Shown: positions 1 to 8,603 of the stretch, piece after piece
How the letters are laid out: every line of letters starts with the position of its first letter
How positions within the stretch are numbered: the first letter of the stretch is position 1
NCBI GenBank assembly: GCA_016182605.1
Contig: JACPGE010000044.1
Span: 183,465 to 247,464 of the forward strand
Direction: 5' to 3'
Source: Candidatus Hydrogenedentota bacterium
GTDB taxonomy: Bacteria > Hydrogenedentota > Hydrogenedentia > Hydrogenedentales > JAEUWI01
Length of the DNA: 64,000 bases
Position numbers and translations under genes: made by a program
The notes under the pieces: model-generated
The model's input: the letters and a program-made list of their open reading frames with translations, nothing else
Told to the model about the DNA's origin: nothing
Database searches by the model: none

Positions 1-32
1 AAATGTAATCTGGGCAGGGAGGAATCGCACCT

Positions 33-836
33 ATGATCGGCGAACCTATCGCCAGAGTCTGGCATGTCACGCTGGGTATCGGGGCCGTGCTGTTGCTGCT
101 CATCGCCTATACCATTTTGTCCATGCGGCAGCACCGGGAAAACCCCGATGACAAGACCATCCCGAGTTGGAGCCAACTGAGCGAAGGCGTCAAGAAATCG
201 GTGGAGGTGAACCAGCGCTCGAACGAGCGGTGGGTTGTGGCTGACGCGCAAGCTACCAGTTTGCGCCTCTTCTGGGGGGTGTTCTGGGGTGTCTCAGGCT
301 CGCTCCTCATCGGCATGCTCATGGGGTGTTTCGCCTTTGTCGAAGCCTTTCTCTATCCGCCCCTGGCATTCCTGGCCAAGATTCCGCCCATTGCCCTCCT
401 CGCCGTTTTCTTCGTCCTCGCCGGCACGGGCGAAACCATGTACGTCACCATGATCGCTTTTGGCGTCTTGCCCACCCTGGCACAAACCGTATACCTTGCC
501 GTGAAAGAAGTGCCCGCGGAATTGCGCTACAAGGCCTACACGCTCGGCGCGTCGCACCTCGAAATCATCTGGAATGTCCTGTTGCGCCACGTGCTGCCCA
601 AACTCATCGATGCGATTCGCCTCCAGATCGGGCCCGCTATGGTCTACCTGATCGCCGCCGAAATGGTGGTCGGCGATGTCGGCTTTGGCTACCGTATCCG
701 CCTGCAATTCAAACTCCTCAACATGAGTGTCGTCTATCCCTATATCGTCGTCCTTGGCGCTTTTGGCTTTGGCATCGACTACGCCCTGCGAAAGCTTCAA
801 GCCTTCGTTTCTCCCTGGTATGCGAAAGGATACTGA
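33..836 (+). CDS. ABC transporter permease, taurine/nitrate/sulfonate (SsuC/TauC) type
   Basis: This is an inner-membrane permease of the binding-protein-dependent ABC importer class, 267 residues, close to the usual 250-280 of SsuC/TauC proteins. A membrane segment near residues 10-30 is followed by a soluble stretch, then five or so hydrophobic helices. The cytoplasmic coupling (EAA-type) loop is visible around residues 165-195, where the chain reads YKAYTLGASHLEIIWNVLLR. A GGGAGGA ribosome binding site sits 9 bases before the ATG. The stop lies 2 bases before the start of the ATPase gene, so the two are co-transcribed. No substrate-binding protein is inside the window; it may lie upstream of base 1. 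The substrate cannot be told from sequence; the family imports sulfonates, nitrate, bicarbonate or pyrimidine precursors. Confidence 0.9.
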   Translation: MIGEPIARVWHVTLGIGAVLLLLIAYTILSMRQHRENPDDKTIPSWSQLSEGVKKSVEVNQRSNERWVVADAQATSLRLFWGVFWGVSGSLLIGMLMGCFAFVEAFLYPPLAFLAKIPPIALLAVFFVLAGTGETMYVTMIAFGVLPTLAQTVYLAVKEVPAELRYKAYTLGASHLEIIWNVLLRHVLPKLIDAIRLQIGPAMVYLIAAEMVVGDVGFGYRIRLQFKLLNMSVVYPYIVVLGAFGFGIDYALRKLQAFVSPWYAKGY

Positions 837-838
837 CG

Positions 839-1792
839 ATGGACCAGCCAGCTTCGCTCGCGATCGACTGCCTCTCCCATGGTTTCGGGACGAAACCCGT
901 GCTTCACGATGTGCAACTCCGCATTTTGCGCGGACAAATCGTGGCCTTGGTGGGTCCAAGCGGATGCGGTAAATCCACCCTGCTCCGGGCCATCGTCGGC
1001 ACCCATCTTCCCCGCCAGGGCACCGTCACCGTCTTCTCCGGCAATTCCCACTTGACGGGACATGTTGTCGAAGGCCCCGGACGGGATCGCGGCATCGTGT
1101 ACCAGCACTATTCCCTGTTCCCCTTTCTGACCGCGGTAGAAAACGTCGCCTTTGGCCTGATGCTCGATCAAACGAATATTTCGTACCGCCTCTTCAAGTT
1201 TCCGCGATGGTTGAAGCGCCGCGCAGAACATCTGAAACAAGCACGGGAATTCCTCGACCGCGTCGGACTGGGCAGCGCGGCCAGCCTCTACCCCAGCGAG
1301 ATGTCGGGCGGCATGTGTCAGCGCGTGGCCGTCGCGCAGGCGCTGATTATGAAACCCGCCTTGCTGCTTTTGGACGAGCCCTTTGGCGCCCTCGACGAAG
1401 CAATGCGCGAAGAGTTGCAGCGCATGCTCCTTGGGCTTTATCAAGAGAACCTCGCGGCGAGACGAAAAGGGGAACTGGAGCCGCATACCATGTTCATCGT
1501 CACGCACGAGTTGAACGAGGCCCTCTATGTCGGCGACCGCGTCGTGGGGCTCTCCCAGTATTGGGACTGGCGCCAGGCCGGTCATGCGCAGCCACCTGGG
1601 GCAACGGTCGTTTATGATTGTTCCGCGCCCATCTTCGAACCGGACGATACGCGCGATTTCTCGTGCTTTGCCGGCCAACGGGAAGAGATTCGAGACGTGG
1701 TGTTCAATCCCGATAGCGCCTATCCCCGGGAAAAACATCTGCGCTACTGGCAAGAGCTGGAACAGCAGCGCGAAGCGGAACCCGCGCCATGA
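839..1792 (+). CDS. ABC transporter ATP-binding protein (SsuB/TauB type)
   Basis: This is the cytoplasmic ATPase partner of the permease just upstream, 317 residues. The Walker A motif GPSGCGKST has its lysine at residue 45, the ABC signature reads SGGMCQ, and Walker B reads LLLLDEPFGALD. The ATG at 839 is chosen because it follows the permease stop by 2 bases and gives the normal N-terminus; longer frames upstream run antisense-like through the permease. The protein carries about 50 extra residues after the nucleotide-binding domain, unlike minimal SsuB. The last bases overlap the next gene by four (ATGA), which points to translational coupling with the AAA protein. Family assignment is firm and substrate is unknown. 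Confidence 0.93.
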   Translation: MDQPASLAIDCLSHGFGTKPVLHDVQLRILRGQIVALVGPSGCGKSTLLRAIVGTHLPRQGTVTVFSGNSHLTGHVVEGPGRDRGIVYQHYSLFPFLTAVENVAFGLMLDQTNISYRLFKFPRWLKRRAEHLKQAREFLDRVGLGSAASLYPSEMSGGMCQRVAVAQALIMKPALLLLDEPFGALDEAMREELQRMLLGLYQENLAARRKGELEPHTMFIVTHELNEALYVGDRVVGLSQYWDWRQAGHAQPPGATVVYDCSAPIFEPDDTRDFSCFAGQREEIRDVVFNPDSAYPREKHLRYWQELEQQREAEPAP

Positions 1793-3609
1793 CCGCGAAA
1801 GCGCAGGAGTTCATGAAGCAAGCCGGGCGCATGTTGAACGCAGGCCAGGCGCGTACCCTCCTCTTCTCAGGAAACATGTACGATATCTTCCGGCATTCGG
1901 ATGAAAAGGGAGATGCCTACCACACCCTCGCCGACTTCATCGTTCAACAGTGGCGGGACTCCGGGCATACCCTCGTGATCTATGAGATCAACGGTCCCGT
2001 GCGCTTCATCGACTCCAAAGAAAAGGAACTCGCGCGCGCGGCCTGGCTTCAATGGCGCACCGGCTATGACGAGCACGATCTTGCCATTTCGAAGATGTTG
2101 CAGCCGCGCCAAGTGAAGGAGGCCACCGAGTCGTATCTCAAAGACTTCGACGATCACCTGCTCGGCGCCGTGGGGAACCCAACCGTCGCCCTGGAATTTT
2201 TGCGCCAGCTTTGCCTCTGTTCGCGGTCGTCCACGCCCGGCGGACCCCTCTTCGGTCGGAAACTGCTCGTCCTTATTGAAGCGGCCGACCTCATCTTGCC
2301 CCTGGGCGACATCGCCACCCTCTCCGACAGCGACCGCCACCGCGTTTGCGTATGCCACGATTGGTTCTCCGACCCAGGCTTCGTTTCGGGCAACGACTCG
2401 GTCATCCTGCTCACCGAGTCCCGAAGCATGCTCAACGCGCGCGTCGCGCAGTTGCCCCACGTCTTGGAGGTCGCGATCCCCGCGCCAGACAGCGCCGCAC
2501 GACTCCACTTTTTACAGTGGTTCAAGAACCGGCCACAGGCAAAGGTGAAACTGGAACATTGGAGCACGGAGGAAGCGCTCGCGGAGGCAACCGCCGGATT
2601 GACCCTGCAGGCCCTGCAGCAACTGCTGAAAGGGGCGGCGCATTCAGGCGCGAAACTCGATCGGGAACTGGTGATCAAGAAGGTGGAGGAACACATTTGC
2701 AGCCAGCTCTCAGAGGACATGATCGAGTTCAAGAAACCCCAGCACCATTTGGAAGACACCGTGGGGTTCACGACGCTCAAGAAATTCCTCCGCGAGGAAT
2801 TCATACCGCGATTGCGGGCGCCGGAAGACTACGCCTTGCCTGGCGCCGCCGTCTGCGGGCCTATCGGCGGCGGAAAAACCTTCATCTTTGAGGCCGTCGC
2901 CGCGGAACTCGACATGGTGGTCCTCGTCCTGAAAAACATCCGCAGCCAATGGTTCGGCCAGACCGATGTGCTTTTCGAGCGGCTGCGCCGCGTCCTCGCC
3001 GCCCTGTCGAAAGTGCTCATCTTTGTCGACGAGGCCGACACCCAGTTCGGCGGTATCGGCCCAGACACCCACGAGACGGAACGGCGGCTTACAGGAAAGA
3101 TTCAGGCCATGATGTCCGACCCGCAACTGCGCGGACGGGTCATCTGGCTCCTTATGACAGCCCGCATCCATCATCTTTCCCCAGATATCCGCCGTCCGGG
3201 ACGCGTGGGCGATCTCATCATTCCCGTGCTCGATCCAGAAGGCGCGGATCGGCTGGAGTTTATCCAATGGATGGTGAAGCCGGTGCTGGAAGCCCCGCTG
3301 GATGATAAGCAACAGGCCGAATTGGACCGGTTGACTCAGAAGTTCTCGTCCGCAAGTTTTGCCGCCATCCGGTCGGAACTCAAGGCCCACAAGAGCATCG
3401 GCGGCGGCCCGCTCCCCTTCGAACGCGTCCGCGCAATCATGCACGACCATATCCCACCGGCCATAGAAGGCACCCGCCGCTATCAGACCCTCCAGGCTCT
3501 CGTGAACTGCACACGCCGGAGTCTTCTGCCCAATCCGGCCGTGAGCGACGAAGAGCGGAAAGAATGGCACGCCGAATTGGCACGCCTGGAATCCGAGGGC
3601 ATCCGCTGA
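1789..3609 (+). CDS. AAA-family ATPase with two AAA-like modules, coupled to ABC importer
   Basis: A 606-residue cytoplasmic protein. The C-terminal half is a complete AAA module: Walker A GPIGGGKT with lysine 363, Walker B LIFVDEAD with D414/E415, and a sensor/arginine region reading RRPGRVGD near residue 470. The N-terminal half (about residues 20-290) has a Walker-B-like LLVLIEAAD and a sensor-like VILLTE, but I see no intact Walker A, so it looks like a degenerate AAA domain. The start overlaps the ABC ATPase stop by 4 bases. Coupling an AAA remodelling protein to an importer operon is unusual; it may assemble or regulate the transporter or a downstream enzyme. No specific function can be named. 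Confidence 0.85.
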   Translation: MTAKAQEFMKQAGRMLNAGQARTLLFSGNMYDIFRHSDEKGDAYHTLADFIVQQWRDSGHTLVIYEINGPVRFIDSKEKELARAAWLQWRTGYDEHDLAISKMLQPRQVKEATESYLKDFDDHLLGAVGNPTVALEFLRQLCLCSRSSTPGGPLFGRKLLVLIEAADLILPLGDIATLSDSDRHRVCVCHDWFSDPGFVSGNDSVILLTESRSMLNARVAQLPHVLEVAIPAPDSAARLHFLQWFKNRPQAKVKLEHWSTEEALAEATAGLTLQALQQLLKGAAHSGAKLDRELVIKKVEEHICSQLSEDMIEFKKPQHHLEDTVGFTTLKKFLREEFIPRLRAPEDYALPGAAVCGPIGGGKTFIFEAVAAELDMVVLVLKNIRSQWFGQTDVLFERLRRVLAALSKVLIFVDEADTQFGGIGPDTHETERRLTGKIQAMMSDPQLRGRVIWLLMTARIHHLSPDIRRPGRVGDLIIPVLDPEGADRLEFIQWMVKPVLEAPLDDKQQAELDRLTQKFSSASFAAIRSELKAHKSIGGGPLPFERVRAIMHDHIPPAIEGTRRYQTLQALVNCTRRSLLPNPAVSDEERKEWHAELARLESEGIR

Positions 3610-3669
3610 ATCCAAGGCCCGGCGACCCCCAAAAATCGCCCCAGCCTCCTTCCTTGGATTTCCGCCCCG

Positions 3670-4047
3670 TGCCAGAACAATCTCAAGCAGTTCGGGCTCG
3701 CCTTCAAGATGTACGGCAACGAGTCCAAACGGAAGAAATCCCCCCCCCCCTGCACCGGCACAAGCTCCTGGGAAGTGATCATGGCCGGCGGCGCGCGCAG
3801 ATACAACAACTACCTGAAGTGCGGTTACAGCTACCCGGGCATCATGATCAATCCTGCCGGCCCGTGCGGCACATCCGCAGAAGGGCAATCCGGGGTTGCC
3901 CCCGATCCAGTGAGCAGCACTTGTCCGCCCCGCTCTACAACGGGTAAGATCCATGCATGGCCCGTGGGGCCACCGGAATACTCGGTCCGGCGGCCCTTTG
4001 GGGTGTACGGCTTTCCTGCCCGCAAAGCCCAAAGCAGTTCCGGATAA
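3670..4047 (+). pseudogene. Remnant of a DUF1559-type (prepilin-like) protein
   Basis: The frame from 3670 reads CQNNLKQFGLAFKMYGNES, which matches the segment that normally follows the type IV pilin-like N-terminal helix in DUF1559/H-X9-DG prepilin proteins. The helix itself and the FTLIE-type cleavage site are missing, and the frame upstream has no start codon. After about 25 residues the frame stays open to 4047, but the content (proline- and glycine-rich, scattered cysteines) does not clearly continue the family. A run of ten C bases at about 3742 could mark a slippage point. I read this as a 5'-truncated, decayed copy; such genes are numerous in planctomycete-like genomes. A live small gene from ATG 3709 is possible but less likely. 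Confidence 0.55.
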
Positions 4048-4056
4048 TTACACACC

Positions 4057-4593
4057 ATGGCATCCATCACCACCATTTCCCCCGCGGCATTAAATGCGCT
4101 CCTCGAAAATGACCCCCAACTCGCCGTCATCGACGTGCGCACGCCCGCGGAATACGCCGGAATGCACGCCAGTTTCGCCGCGCTCACCCCCCTTGATGCC
4201 CTCGACCCCGCCGCAATTGCCCAATCCACCGGTGCGAGCAGCGGCAAGACGCTCTATATCTTCTGCCGCAGTGGCGCGCGCGCCAAGGTGGCCTGTGAAA
4301 AGTTTCTCGCCAAAGGCCTCGAAGACGTTTGCCTGATTGAGGGTGGCATCCTCGCCTGGGAAGCCGCAGGATTGCCCGTCGTACGCGGACAGAATGCCGT
4401 CTCCCTCGATCGCCAGGTCCGCATTGCGGCCGGATCCCTCGTTCTTGCGGGCGCGCTGCTCGGATACGCCGTGCATCCGGCGTTCTTCGCACTGTCTGGC
4501 GCAGTGGGCGCGGGGCTCCTCTACTCCGGCCTCACAGATTCCTGCGCCATGGGCATGTTGCTCTCCAAGATGCCCTGGAATCAGGCGCGCTAA
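4057..4593 (+). CDS. Rhodanese-like protein with C-terminal membrane (DUF2892-like) domain
   Basis: A 178-residue protein. Residues 10-110 form a rhodanese (sulfurtransferase-like) domain with DVRTPAEY near residue 26 and the active-site loop CRSGAR with the catalytic cysteine at residue 70. The C-terminal third holds two hydrophobic segments (about residues 122-140 and 142-160) that resemble the DUF2892 domain fused to rhodanese in YgaP. This predicts an inner-membrane sulfurtransferase that faces the cytoplasm. It stands alone between the prepilin remnant and a repeat element, convergent with the next gene. The start ATG has no strong ribosome binding site. The fold assignment is secure; the sulfur acceptor is unknown. 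Confidence 0.85.
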   Translation: MASITTISPAALNALLENDPQLAVIDVRTPAEYAGMHASFAALTPLDALDPAAIAQSTGASSGKTLYIFCRSGARAKVACEKFLAKGLEDVCLIEGGILAWEAAGLPVVRGQNAVSLDRQVRIAAGSLVLAGALLGYAVHPAFFALSGAVGAGLLYSGLTDSCAMGMLLSKMPWNQAR

Positions 4594-4769
4594 CCCGCAT
4601 ATTTCACCACTTCAAGGCTTCTTGGCAACGAATTCGACTTGGAAGGTGGTGAAATATGCTCAGCGTGACGATGGTGCTGGCGTTCACCGGGCAGGATAAA
4701 TCACGGGCTGTCTGGCGATACCGCCGAGCATGTTGCGGCAATTGCGGATCCAAGAAGGAGTTACGGAAC
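4591..4769 (+). repeat. Interspersed ~180 bp repeat, copy A
   Basis: This stretch fills the gap between two convergent genes. Its reverse-oriented homologue lies at 28348-28530. Shared blocks include a 20-base segment reading GCTCAGCGTGACGATGG plus flanks, ATCACGGGCTGTCTGGCGATA, and AAGAAGGAGTT. The left part contains a near-perfect inverted repeat (GCATATTTCACCACTT at 4597 against AGGTGGTGAAATATGC ending 4659) able to form a hairpin, which could also serve as a bidirectional terminator. The right end covers the stop codon of the reverse-strand gene ending at 4761. No transposase is seen. Confidence 0.75.
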
Positions 4770-6338
4770 GAACACCGTCACCGCCAGATCCCGCCCGTCC
4801 TGGCGCACCGTGAACGCCTCCTGCTGTGGGCCGAGATTCCAGAGCAGCACCCGGCGCGACTCGGGATACCAGGCGCAGACCACAGGCCGATCCTCCGCCA
4901 CGTAGGGCACACCTTCGAGCGTGGGCACTATTTCGCGTTTCAACGCGTAGAGCCCCTCCAGTGTTTCGGCCACGCCGCGCGCCCACCCTGTCCGCGCCTC
5001 GGGCCGCGCAATCAGGGTGGATCCCAATCCGCGCGCCTGCGGCACATCCGCATCGCACAGAAACGTCCAGCCCACGCTCGGAATGGCATCGACCACTTCA
5101 AACGGCACGCCCATTGCCAGGAAGAGGCTATATGGGTTGTCGTCGCCCACGTAGCGCGCTGCCTCGCCCCAGTAATGCTTCAACGGCCCCCGGGGCACTC
5201 GTCCTGCAAGTGCCCCGTGAATCTCGGACTGTCGCGCCATGGCGGGGCCCAACACGTCCCAATGCGATTTTGGGAAGGGCGTGAGCCCGCTCATGAACAT
5301 CGTGTTGCGCACATCGGCAATCGTCGACACCGCGAGCTTCGCCGCCATGTTGGCCGCGGAAAGCCGATCCGAGGGAAAGGCCGTCGTCTCGCTGTAGGCC
5401 AGTTCCGGACGTGCAAAGCGGCGATGGAACAGCGCACTGAAAAGCTCGTCGGTCTTGCCCTTCACCTTGTCGAACGAGGCGTCGTTGAACATCAACTCGC
5501 CCACGCGGAACGGCACGTCGCGGTAGTCCGTCAGCTGGATGCCCGCCTTCTCCGCACCGAGATACATGACCATGATGCCGAGGTCCAGATTCGGCGCCGC
5601 CTCCTGCTGAGCACGAAAACACGCCGTGAGTTCGCCGCACGTGAATTCCACCCAGGCGCGCAGCACAGAAGAGAGCCTGCGGCTACGCACGTCGCTCAAC
5701 AGCGTGTCCCAGTCTCCCGCGCCCAATCCGCCCGCCTCCAAAAAGCGTTCCCGGTGCTCCGCACAGAAACACCCGCCAATCACCCCGGGCCCCCGCGCAA
5801 GCCGGTAATCGTCGTCCAGAAAGACCGTGTGGAAACCCGCGGCGCCAATCTCCTTCACCGCCACGGCATTCTCTTCCGTGGCCGGCGCATGGAGCGAGGT
5901 GCCCGCATGGACGGCGCCGTCGATGGATACCCCCTGCTTCCAATGGGTGGGTGGCGTCAGCGGAATGTTTCCGTCCATCGCACCCAGGGAATCGCCGGGA
6001 TGGCCCAGCGGCAAATGGATCGCCCCGGCGTACATGCCCAGCGCTTCGATCTTGCGCCGCCATGCCTGCAGGTCTTCCAGCGCATAGGGACGGTACCCGT
6101 AAAAATAATGGGCCATCCACACATGGCTCACCCCGGCGCGCTGCACCACCTCCAGCAGATCCGGATCGGACGCCAGCACCGTGGTCGACAGGCACACGTG
6201 GTACTGCCGCGCTTTGCCAGAGCCTTCCTGTGCGCGCAGGGGCAAAAAGCCCGTGCCGAGCGCCAGCGCACAACCTTGCAGAAAGGCCCTTCGGCCAAAC
6301 GGCCATCTATCGTCGCTGCGGAACGAGGGCGTTTCCAC
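4761..6338 (-). CDS. Tat-exported hypothetical protein, probable TIM-barrel glycosidase-like
   Basis: A 525-residue protein with a twin-arginine signal: GRRAFLQG at residues 15-22, followed by a hydrophobic stretch and LRAQEG, so it is probably exported folded or lipid-free to the periplasm. The body has features of a TIM barrel (repeated short beta strands followed by helices, for example residues 45-110) and is rich in tryptophan and aromatic residues, as in carbohydrate-acting enzymes. I do not recognise a specific glycoside hydrolase signature. The start is a GTG whose first base is the last base of the entericidin-like gene's TAG, so translation is probably coupled. The 3' end lies in repeat copy A. 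Confidence 0.75.
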   Translation of the reverse strand: METPSFRSDDRWPFGRRAFLQGCALALGTGFLPLRAQEGSGKARQYHVCLSTTVLASDPDLLEVVQRAGVSHVWMAHYFYGYRPYALEDLQAWRRKIEALGMYAGAIHLPLGHPGDSLGAMDGNIPLTPPTHWKQGVSIDGAVHAGTSLHAPATEENAVAVKEIGAAGFHTVFLDDDYRLARGPGVIGGCFCAEHRERFLEAGGLGAGDWDTLLSDVRSRRLSSVLRAWVEFTCGELTACFRAQQEAAPNLDLGIMVMYLGAEKAGIQLTDYRDVPFRVGELMFNDASFDKVKGKTDELFSALFHRRFARPELAYSETTAFPSDRLSAANMAAKLAVSTIADVRNTMFMSGLTPFPKSHWDVLGPAMARQSEIHGALAGRVPRGPLKHYWGEAARYVGDDNPYSLFLAMGVPFEVVDAIPSVGWTFLCDADVPQARGLGSTLIARPEARTGWARGVAETLEGLYALKREIVPTLEGVPYVAEDRPVVCAWYPESRRVLLWNLGPQQEAFTVRQDGRDLAVTVFVP

Positions 6339-6490
6339 TAATTCTGAACGCTATCGGCCGCGTTCTCCACGGCCTGACCGCCGCGCTTGATGTCTTTGCC
6401 CACACCCTTGACGGTGTTGCAGCCAAAGAAGCCCGTGCCCATCAAGACAAGCACCGTGAAGATCAAAACCAGCTTTCCAACAGCGCGCAT
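6338..6490 (-). CDS. Entericidin-like small lipoprotein (EcnA/B family)
   Basis: A 50-residue protein too short for routine ORF calling. It starts MRAVGKLVLIF, has a hydrophobic signal, a lipobox-like GTGFFGC with the acylated cysteine at residue 24, then NTVKGVGKDIKRGG, which is the hallmark of entericidin EcnA/EcnB lipoproteins. An AAGGAGG ribosome binding site lies 9 bases before the ATG. Members are small outer-membrane lipoproteins of an antidote/toxin or envelope-stress type. Its stop codon TAG overlaps the GTG start of the Tat protein by one base, making a two-gene operon. The family is recognised with good confidence; its role here is not known. Confidence 0.85.
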   Translation of the reverse strand: MRAVGKLVLIFTVLVLMGTGFFGCNTVKGVGKDIKRGGQAVENAADSVQN

Positions 6491-6740
6491 GACTTCCGTC
6501 CTCCTTTTTCCGCCCTCCGGCGGGTCCTATACCCGAATATTAAGCAAGGCGCCAATCAAGACGCAAATCGCGCCTGCAACGTGTGGTCGCAATCCCTGGG
6601 CGCAACGTGCTACGTTCGACCCATTGCACCGCACGCCCGTTTGCGCGGGGAATGCACACGGAGTCTGGCTGCAATCTGAAGCCGTCAAGGGGCCCGCTTA
6701 GTGGCATAGCCGCAATGCGGGAAAAACTGGAGTTCACGTC

Positions 6741-8594
6741 ATGACACGATTCTCGCACTCGCTTGCTCTTATTGCCTCGCTCCTTATCGCGGCCACGGGC
6801 GCCGCCGCACCACAAGTTCCCTCGCCGGACTCTGTACTCGACACGCTGCGCCCGGGGCACCCACGCCTTGTGCTCACGGAGGAACGCCTCCAGGAACTCA
6901 AGTCGATTGCGCAGACAGATACTCTGCTGCAAGGCTTCGTGAACACCACGCTCGCCGGCGCCGATGAACTCCTCGGCGCGCCGCCACTCGTGCACAAACT
7001 TACCGGCCCCCGGCTTCTCAGTGTCAGCCGCGCCTGTGTCGATCGCGTCTACTCCCTCGGCCTCGCCTGGCGGTGGACCGGCGACGAAAAATATGCCCGT
7101 GCCCTCGAGGCCAACCTCCTCACGGTCTGCGCCTTCCCCGATTGGAACCCCCTGCATTTTCTCGACACTGCGGAAATGTCCCATGCCGTCGGCGTGGGCC
7201 TCGACTGGGGCTGGGCTTTCCTCAGCGCCGAATCGCGCGAAACCATTCGCCAGGGACTCATCAAGCACGGCATGGAACCGGGGAAGAAGGCCTACGAACA
7301 CAACGTGGGCTGGACCAAATCGGACTTCAACTGGAACCAGGTCTGCAATGCGGGCCTTGTCGCGGGCGCCCTCGCCATTGCGGACACCGATCCAGACTAT
7401 GCCCGCCTCATTGTGCCCCGCGCCGTCGCGTCCCTCCCGATTGCTCTCGCCTCCTACGCCCCGGACGGCGCCTGGATGGAAGGTCCGAGTTACTGGCACT
7501 ACGCCACGCGCTACACGGCCTACGGGCTCTGCGCCCTCGACACGGCGCTCGGCACGGACTTTGGTCTGTCTGCGCTCGAAGGCCTCGCCGTCACGGGCTA
7601 TTTTCCCGATTACGCCACCGGCCCCACCGGGCTGCTCTTGAACTATGCCGATAGCAGCGAGCGCAGCACACGCAAGCCCATGCCGTGCATGTTCTGGCTG
7701 GCCCAGAAATATGGGAATGCCGCCATCAGCGACGCCGAGCACCGCGTGCTTGCCAGTGGAAATCCTACCCCGGAACATATCGTATGGTACTTGCCGCCCT
7801 CGGGCAATGTACCCACGCTGGATCTCGACAAACATTTCCGCAGCCCCGTGGATATCATCGTGATGCGCAGCGCCTGGAACGATCCCAACGCGCTCTTTGC
7901 CGGGGTGAAGGGCGGCTACAACGAGGTCAACCATGGCCACCTCGACTTGGGCAACTTCGAACTCGACGCCCTCGGCGTGCGCTGGGCACGCGATCTCGGC
8001 TCAGACAATTACAACCTGCCCGGGTACTTCGACAAGAAGCGCGGCGGCAAGCGCTGGAACTACTACCGCATGCGCTCCCTCAGCCACAACGTTCCGCTTC
8101 TCAATGGCGCGGACCAGGAGGTCGTCTCCAAGTCTACCGTTACCGCGTTCAACACACAGCCGGATTCCGCCTTCGTCACCCTTGACCTGAGCGAAGCCTA
8201 CGGCGGCAAGGCGAGCGCTGTCTCGCGCACGGTGGCCCTCGTTAACCGGCGCCGCGCGGCCCTCGTCCTCGATCGTTTCACCCTGCCCCAGCCTGCCGAA
8301 GTGCTTTGGGCCATGACGACCGACGCCGAAATAGCGCCTGGGACAGACGGCGCCGCCACGCTCACGCTGGAGGGAAAACAATTGATTGCGCGCCTCCTTT
8401 CTCCCGCCGGCGCGCAATTCACCGTTGAAAGCGCGGAACAGCCCGAACCGGAGAAGACGAATGCGGGTGTCCGCCGATTGCTGGTCCGGCTGGAGGGACA
8501 ATCCGGCGATGTGACCGTCGCCGTTGCCCTGTGCCCGGTGTGGCCGGATGGTGGTGCGGAAACTACAATCGACTTTCCGGAGACTGCCCGGTAG
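6741..8594 (+). CDS. Secreted heparinase II/III-like polysaccharide lyase family protein
   Basis: A 617-residue protein with a Sec signal peptide (residues 1-24, cleavage after TGAAA). Residues 40-330 form the alpha-toroid typical of alginate lyase/heparinase proteins, with NWNQVCNAG near residue 195 and WMEGPSYWHYATRY near 250. The C-terminal beta-sandwich includes NHGHLDLGNFELDALG at about residue 400, the conserved heparinase II/III block that supplies a catalytic or metal-binding histidine. Such enzymes cleave uronic-acid polysaccharides by beta-elimination in the periplasm or outside. It is divergent from the entericidin operon and convergent with the DUF1080 gene, so it forms its own unit. 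Substrate is not predictable. Confidence 0.88.
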   Translation: MTRFSHSLALIASLLIAATGAAAPQVPSPDSVLDTLRPGHPRLVLTEERLQELKSIAQTDTLLQGFVNTTLAGADELLGAPPLVHKLTGPRLLSVSRACVDRVYSLGLAWRWTGDEKYARALEANLLTVCAFPDWNPLHFLDTAEMSHAVGVGLDWGWAFLSAESRETIRQGLIKHGMEPGKKAYEHNVGWTKSDFNWNQVCNAGLVAGALAIADTDPDYARLIVPRAVASLPIALASYAPDGAWMEGPSYWHYATRYTAYGLCALDTALGTDFGLSALEGLAVTGYFPDYATGPTGLLLNYADSSERSTRKPMPCMFWLAQKYGNAAISDAEHRVLASGNPTPEHIVWYLPPSGNVPTLDLDKHFRSPVDIIVMRSAWNDPNALFAGVKGGYNEVNHGHLDLGNFELDALGVRWARDLGSDNYNLPGYFDKKRGGKRWNYYRMRSLSHNVPLLNGADQEVVSKSTVTAFNTQPDSAFVTLDLSEAYGGKASAVSRTVALVNRRRAALVLDRFTLPQPAEVLWAMTTDAEIAPGTDGAATLTLEGKQLIARLLSPAGAQFTVESAEQPEPEKTNAGVRRLLVRLEGQSGDVTVAVALCPVWPDGGAETTIDFPETAR

Positions 8595-8603
8595 GACGGC
8601 GCA

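Noticed and set aside
4656..6341. 561-residue forward frame opposite the Tat protein
   Set aside because: Shadow frame; the reverse strand has a Tat signal and a protein-like sequence.
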